From Clostridia bacterium (GTDB lineage Bacteria; Bacillota_A; Clostridia; Lachnospirales; Cellulosilyticaceae), in the NCBI GenBank assembly GCA_029239935.1, contig JARBTY010000049.1, positions 1 to 15,357 of the forward strand: a DNA stretch of 15,357 nucleotides, given 5' to 3'. The translations under genes were made by a program, and so were the position numbers. Of the stretch, positions 13,001 to 15,357 are shown piece after piece. The notes beneath the pieces are model-generated. The model was not told the origin of the DNA. It saw only the letters and a list, made by a program, of their open reading frames with translations, and did no database searches. Position 1 is the first letter of the stretch. Each line of letters opens with the position of its first letter.

Positions 13001-15357
13001 GCAGAGATTAAGGCTGTGGAAAATAACCTGACATTTACATTATTAAATCCAGATAAATTACCATCAGGGCTTAGCTTTAATAATGGTGTAATCAGTGGTA
13101 CACCAACTGTTAAGACTCATGAATATGGTGACCAGCTTAATATCAAGGTTACAGGTGGCGGTAAAGAGGAGAAAATCTTTAGAATCACTCTTCTTATAAA
13201 TGAAACCGGAGCTATTAATTTAGCTGATCCAAACGAACTATCTATAGCCTTAACACTTGCCAAGGCTAAAGTTGCAAATAACTATGAAGCCGCTGACTGG
13301 GCTATATTTAGTCAAGCTTATGAGACTGCTAAGAGTACCTATGCAGATGCAAGTGCTGCTTCTCAAGAGGAGATTGATAGTGCGGAGGCTGTACTTATGG
13401 CTGCAATGAATAAACTTGATGGTATAGAAGGTGGCGGAGAGGGAGCACCAAAGTTCCAAATCATCAGTCAAGTTTTTGAATATGGTCATGATGCTGTAGC
13501 AATAGCAATCGATACGGGAGAAGTAGTTAGTAAAGACACTGTTAACGCAGCAAACTTTACGGTTAAGAATGGTGACGATGTATTAGAAATCAAAAATGCC
13601 TATGTCAATACAGAAGCAAACATGGATAGTACAAAAGTAAAAACTGAAGGCAGATACATTATCTTGGAATTAAGCAATGGTTATTCAAAAGCAGGCTATT
13701 CTTTATTAACTTTTGAATTTGCTACGTTTAAGAATACAAGAGTAGATTTAAGCAAGTTTACAGTTACACAGGGAAGTGAAACCTATTCACTTAATGCAGC
13801 AAAACCTGAAATTGCACTTATTGTGGATAATTTTGTAGCCAAAGAATATAAGTACAATCAAGGCGGAGGTGCAGATACGTTAAAATATCGTTTCTATACG
13901 CCAGAAGGTCTTGGCACCGGTGAAAAAGTACCACTTGTATTATGGATTCACGGAATGGGAGAAGGCGGAGATGGTACAGATGCTGGCTATAACGGCGTAA
14001 CCCAAATTCTTGGAAACATGGGTGGAACCGGATGGGTTGAGGCTGCAGGACTTGATCCAAATCTTAAAGCATTTGTTGTTGCACCTCAAGCATACAATGC
14101 TTGGGACTGGAGAAATGCAGAAGAAGAGCGTGTAGATGTAAAACGTATTGATGGCATGCTCAAAGAAGTTATCGCAAGTAATCCTAATATAGATACAGAT
14201 CGTATTTATGTTGCGGGATGTTCTATGGGTGGCGGTCAAACTTTTGCACAGCTTATTTATTCAAAAACTGAGTCTTCAGCAACTCAGTTTGCAGCAGCAT
14301 TTCCAATTTGTCCAGCTTATGAGCTTACAGCTGCAGATGCAGAGATAATTAAAGATATACCTATGGCAATCATTCAGTCAAAAGATGATACTACTGTTTC
14401 TACAGATAGTGTTAGAGAAAGTGTTAATAAATTAGTGGCATCTGGCGCTAAGAAGACACAATATATAGAATATGACAATGTAATAGGTAAAGACGGAACA
14501 ACGCAGTATCAAGGTCATTGGTCTTGGGTAAGAGTATTAAACAATCAGGATAATGTGATGCAGTGGCTGTTTAATGAAAATAGAACATACATAGTTGCAG
14601 CAACACAGCTTGTAAGTCCTAAACCAACAATTGCAACTGTTAATCAGAATAAAACGGTTACATTAGGATGGACTGCTATTGAAGGCGTAAGTGGGTACAA
14701 TGTGTATAAACGTGTTCCTGGTGCTAGTTGGTTTGAACCTGCAGTAGATACAAAGTTAAATACAAATGGTATTATTACAGAAACAACGTTTACAACTTCT
14801 GCACTTCAAGATGGAAGTCATACTTTCCTTGTTACAGCGGTTAAAGGAACTGATGAGAGCGTCCTTTCTGCAAGCAAGTTAGTTCAAGCGACAATTGGCG
14901 ACACTTCGGGTATTGCGGCACCAACCGCTAAAGTTCAATCAAATTATTGGGGTAATCGTGAGGTAGGTGTTACACATCCGGATCTTACAGCAAACAATAT
15001 TAGTTCAGGAAAAGTAAAGGTTCATTATACAATTGATGGATCAGTGCCAACTTCATCTTCACCAGAAGCAACACATGGTTTCTATGGAGGCTGGTATTAT
15101 GGTACCACCATTGCTATAACAAGGCCATCAGTTATGAAAATCATCATTATAGTTGATGGTGTATCCAGTGAGGTTGGTGCAGTAAATGTACCACCATCAT
15201 CACCTGCAGCTATGGCAAGTGGTGTTTATAATGTTACTGATTTGAAAAATGTTACAATTAAAGCTGAAATAGGATCAAAAGTGTACTATACAACAGGAGT
15301 TGCTGATTTTGCAAATGGAAAAGTAAATGAAGCGCAGTTGACAGCAATAGCTGAACC
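10091..15357 (+). CDS. Giant secreted multimodular GH3 glycosidase-esterase (3' partial)
   Basis: The frame stays open for 1755 codons and runs off the window. Modules by residue: signal peptide (1-25, cut after AFA); cadherin-like (about 28-132); Listeria-Bacteroides repeat (137-209, ending LYAQW); EF-hand-like loop DLNGNGVLDDYED (about 265-277); GH3 N-domain (about 293-660) with NNSSDPRHS, SPQIDISTDPRW, KHWPGGG (Lys485-His486) and catalytic nucleophile Asp582 in ICTDWG; GH3 C-domain (about 690-920) ending SGLLPVQMP and FAFGLNWSGVI; putative Ig (about 955-1035); FIVAR-like helices (about 1045-1112); EstA-type Ig domain (about 1118-1240); alpha/beta hydrolase (about 1250-1497) with Ser1378 in AGCSMGG, Asp1432/1433 and His1476 in GHWSW; FN3 (about 1508-1605); chitobiase-C-terminal-like modules (from about 1611). 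GH3 removes terminal beta-linked sugars (glucose, xylose or other); the esterase probably removes acyl groups such as acetyl or feruloyl. Exact substrates are unknown. Fully extracellular, probably cell-wall-associated if anchoring modules lie past the window. Confidence 0.93.
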   Translation, partial: MNRKLLSLILTLALVLTNVPIPAFAADESSASILDYLAVEQAGTPVGLDKGFSPGITDYATTVSNSTMSIDIKAQAVTTGSIIELSGKNVTTSSAMTLEAYDVALELGLNKFELTVSDEDHSETMYTLNVTRGAPEGSFVVSFDLNGADETAPAPLIVQKGARVTLPSSNPTREGYIFAGWYTAPGGGQYEAFNTTAAIEADTVLYAQWIQEDHVNYIKTTHDGKTVTLGYSTYSGVKIRKMSDDTEVSAEELASTEVGYGVYKDLNGNGVLDDYEDWTKDVSARTADIAQQMSYKEIAGLMLFSSHQRTWTSPIPTQAQVTFLANDDLRHVLIAGEIPAEVAAPWNNNIQAMNEKFGLGVPANNSSDPRHSAAIGVEYYSSNTGTISLWPNTLGLAATFDPTVMLEFAKIASAEYRALGITTALSPQIDISTDPRWSRLSGTFGEDPKLAADMTEAYVQGFQGTFNNGESLLGWGKDSVNAMIKHWPGGGGGEAGRDAHNDLGKYAVFAGNNFDAHVIPFVDGGLQGTIADTTMASAVMPYYTINFNVDPTGQDFASAFSEYMITDLLRDKFNFDGVICTDWGVDATRGWGTDIEDLSIAERSRVLIEAGVNQFGGRNTPMYILEAAELAKAEGYEAEELFRTKMEESAKKLLTNVFLAGLFENPYLDEEYSKEFVANDEFVAKGQEAQVKSVVMVKNHEDILPLTPTTKVYVPKGTNGNYLLSGANKHFTVVDTPTQADIAIVPINSPVPVPATGGFGGGWTQATGYVPLPLQYSEYTAVHARDVSIGGDFRNFETGSKILNRTYKNKKSTAQNLSELEVLLNTKEEMGNKPVIAVVNVSNPMVFKEVDAVADGIVVRFASSDNSVLDIISGKSEPSGLLPVQMPKNMETVEKQLEDTPRDMACYEDSDGNVYDFAFGLNWSGVINDARTAKYNVTPLTHPQSGHITDVFAAILTHTLPAGKINETYNAEIKAVENNLTFTLLNPDKLPSGLSFNNGVISGTPTVKTHEYGDQLNIKVTGGGKEEKIFRITLLINETGAINLADPNELSIALTLAKAKVANNYEAADWAIFSQAYETAKSTYADASAASQEEIDSAEAVLMAAMNKLDGIEGGGEGAPKFQIISQVFEYGHDAVAIAIDTGEVVSKDTVNAANFTVKNGDDVLEIKNAYVNTEANMDSTKVKTEGRYIILELSNGYSKAGYSLLTFEFATFKNTRVDLSKFTVTQGSETYSLNAAKPEIALIVDNFVAKEYKYNQGGGADTLKYRFYTPEGLGTGEKVPLVLWIHGMGEGGDGTDAGYNGVTQILGNMGGTGWVEAAGLDPNLKAFVVAPQAYNAWDWRNAEEERVDVKRIDGMLKEVIASNPNIDTDRIYVAGCSMGGGQTFAQLIYSKTESSATQFAAAFPICPAYELTAADAEIIKDIPMAIIQSKDDTTVSTDSVRESVNKLVASGAKKTQYIEYDNVIGKDGTTQYQGHWSWVRVLNNQDNVMQWLFNENRTYIVAATQLVSPKPTIATVNQNKTVTLGWTAIEGVSGYNVYKRVPGASWFEPAVDTKLNTNGIITETTFTTSALQDGSHTFLVTAVKGTDESVLSASKLVQATIGDTSGIAAPTAKVQSNYWGNREVGVTHPDLTANNISSGKVKVHYTIDGSVPTSSSPEATHGFYGGWYYGTTIAITRPSVMKIIIIVDGVSSEVGAVNVPPSSPAAMASGVYNVTDLKNVTIKAEIGSKVYYTTGVADFANGKVNEAQLTAIAE
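11831..11839 (+). other. GH3 catalytic nucleophile codons (TDW)
   Basis: These codons encode Thr581-Asp582-Trp583. The aspartate of the (S/T)DW motif at the end of the GH3 barrel strand is the conserved nucleophile. Its presence, with Lys485-His486 in KHWPGG, indicates an intact catalytic domain. The acid/base glutamate varies in place among GH3 enzymes and I could not assign it. Confidence 0.8.
14213..14230 (+). other. Esterase nucleophile elbow (AGCSMGG)
   Basis: These codons encode AGCSMG with Ser1378 at the elbow. The GxSxGG pattern, a preceding strand RIYVAG, an oxyanion-region HGMGEGGDG near 1290 and the downstream Asp1432/1433 and His1476 together give a complete serine-hydrolase triad. 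Confidence 0.8.

Noticed and set aside
12508..14239. Further reverse-strand open frames opposite the GH3 C-domain and the esterase
   Set aside because: They are short, overlap one another and match nothing known. The + strand carries a continuous signature-bearing frame throughout.
1..15357. CRISPR array, phage genes or toxin-antitoxin pair
   Set aside because: No regularly spaced direct repeats, no phage structural or integrase motifs, and no small paired frames of that type were seen. The HExxH protein lacks the usual helix-turn-helix partner of ImmA/IrrE-type modules.

Overview
The window reads as a chromosome segment of an AT-rich, Gram-positive, plant-polysaccharide-degrading clostridium. 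The evidence is strong AGGAGG-type ribosome binding sites, a YesM/YesN-type sugar sensory system, IS1182-family debris, and a very large secreted multimodular glycosidase-esterase. A Lachnospiraceae or Cellulosilyticum-like bacterium would fit, but this is inference and no genus can be fixed from the sequence alone. All genes are on the + strand. The first and last genes run off the window.

Region 1 (1-3940) is a tight three-gene operon. It holds the 3' part of a hydantoinase/oxoprolinase-family ATPase, a small HExxH metallopeptidase-like protein, and an FAD-dependent oxidoreductase that overlaps the peptidase gene by 10 bases.

Region 2 (3941-4783) is a non-coding scar. It contains the last ~55 codons of an IS1182-type transposase, that element's terminator and right end, and a 5S rRNA gene whose 5' strand of helix I no longer matches its 3' strand. 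After these come a terminator, a tRNA-like gene, and a near-perfect 24-bp hairpin. The tRNA-like gene has a glycine-tRNA body, a UUU (Lys) anticodon and a broken acceptor stem. A promoter for the next operon follows. Base composition by eye becomes clearly more AT-rich after this scar.

Region 3 (4784-9600) is a compact operon of a membrane sensor histidine kinase (YesM/LytS type), an AraC-type response regulator (YesN type) and an extracellular solute-binding protein of the sugar ABC family. No ABC permease or ATPase genes accompany it, and the operon closes with a strong terminator. The likely reading is a three-component sugar sensor: the binding protein presents a sugar to the kinase, which phosphorylates the regulator.

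Region 4 (9706-15357) is an AT-rich leader followed by one giant open frame of at least 1755 codons that continues past the window. Its modules, in order, are a signal peptide, cadherin-like domain, Listeria-Bacteroides repeat, EF-hand-like loop, GH3 glycosidase, putative Ig domain, FIVAR-like helices, EstA-type Ig domain, alpha/beta-hydrolase esterase, FN3, and chitobiase-C-terminal-like modules. It looks like a secreted enzyme that both deacylates and deglycosylates plant polysaccharide. It is a plausible but unproven target of the adjacent sensory system.
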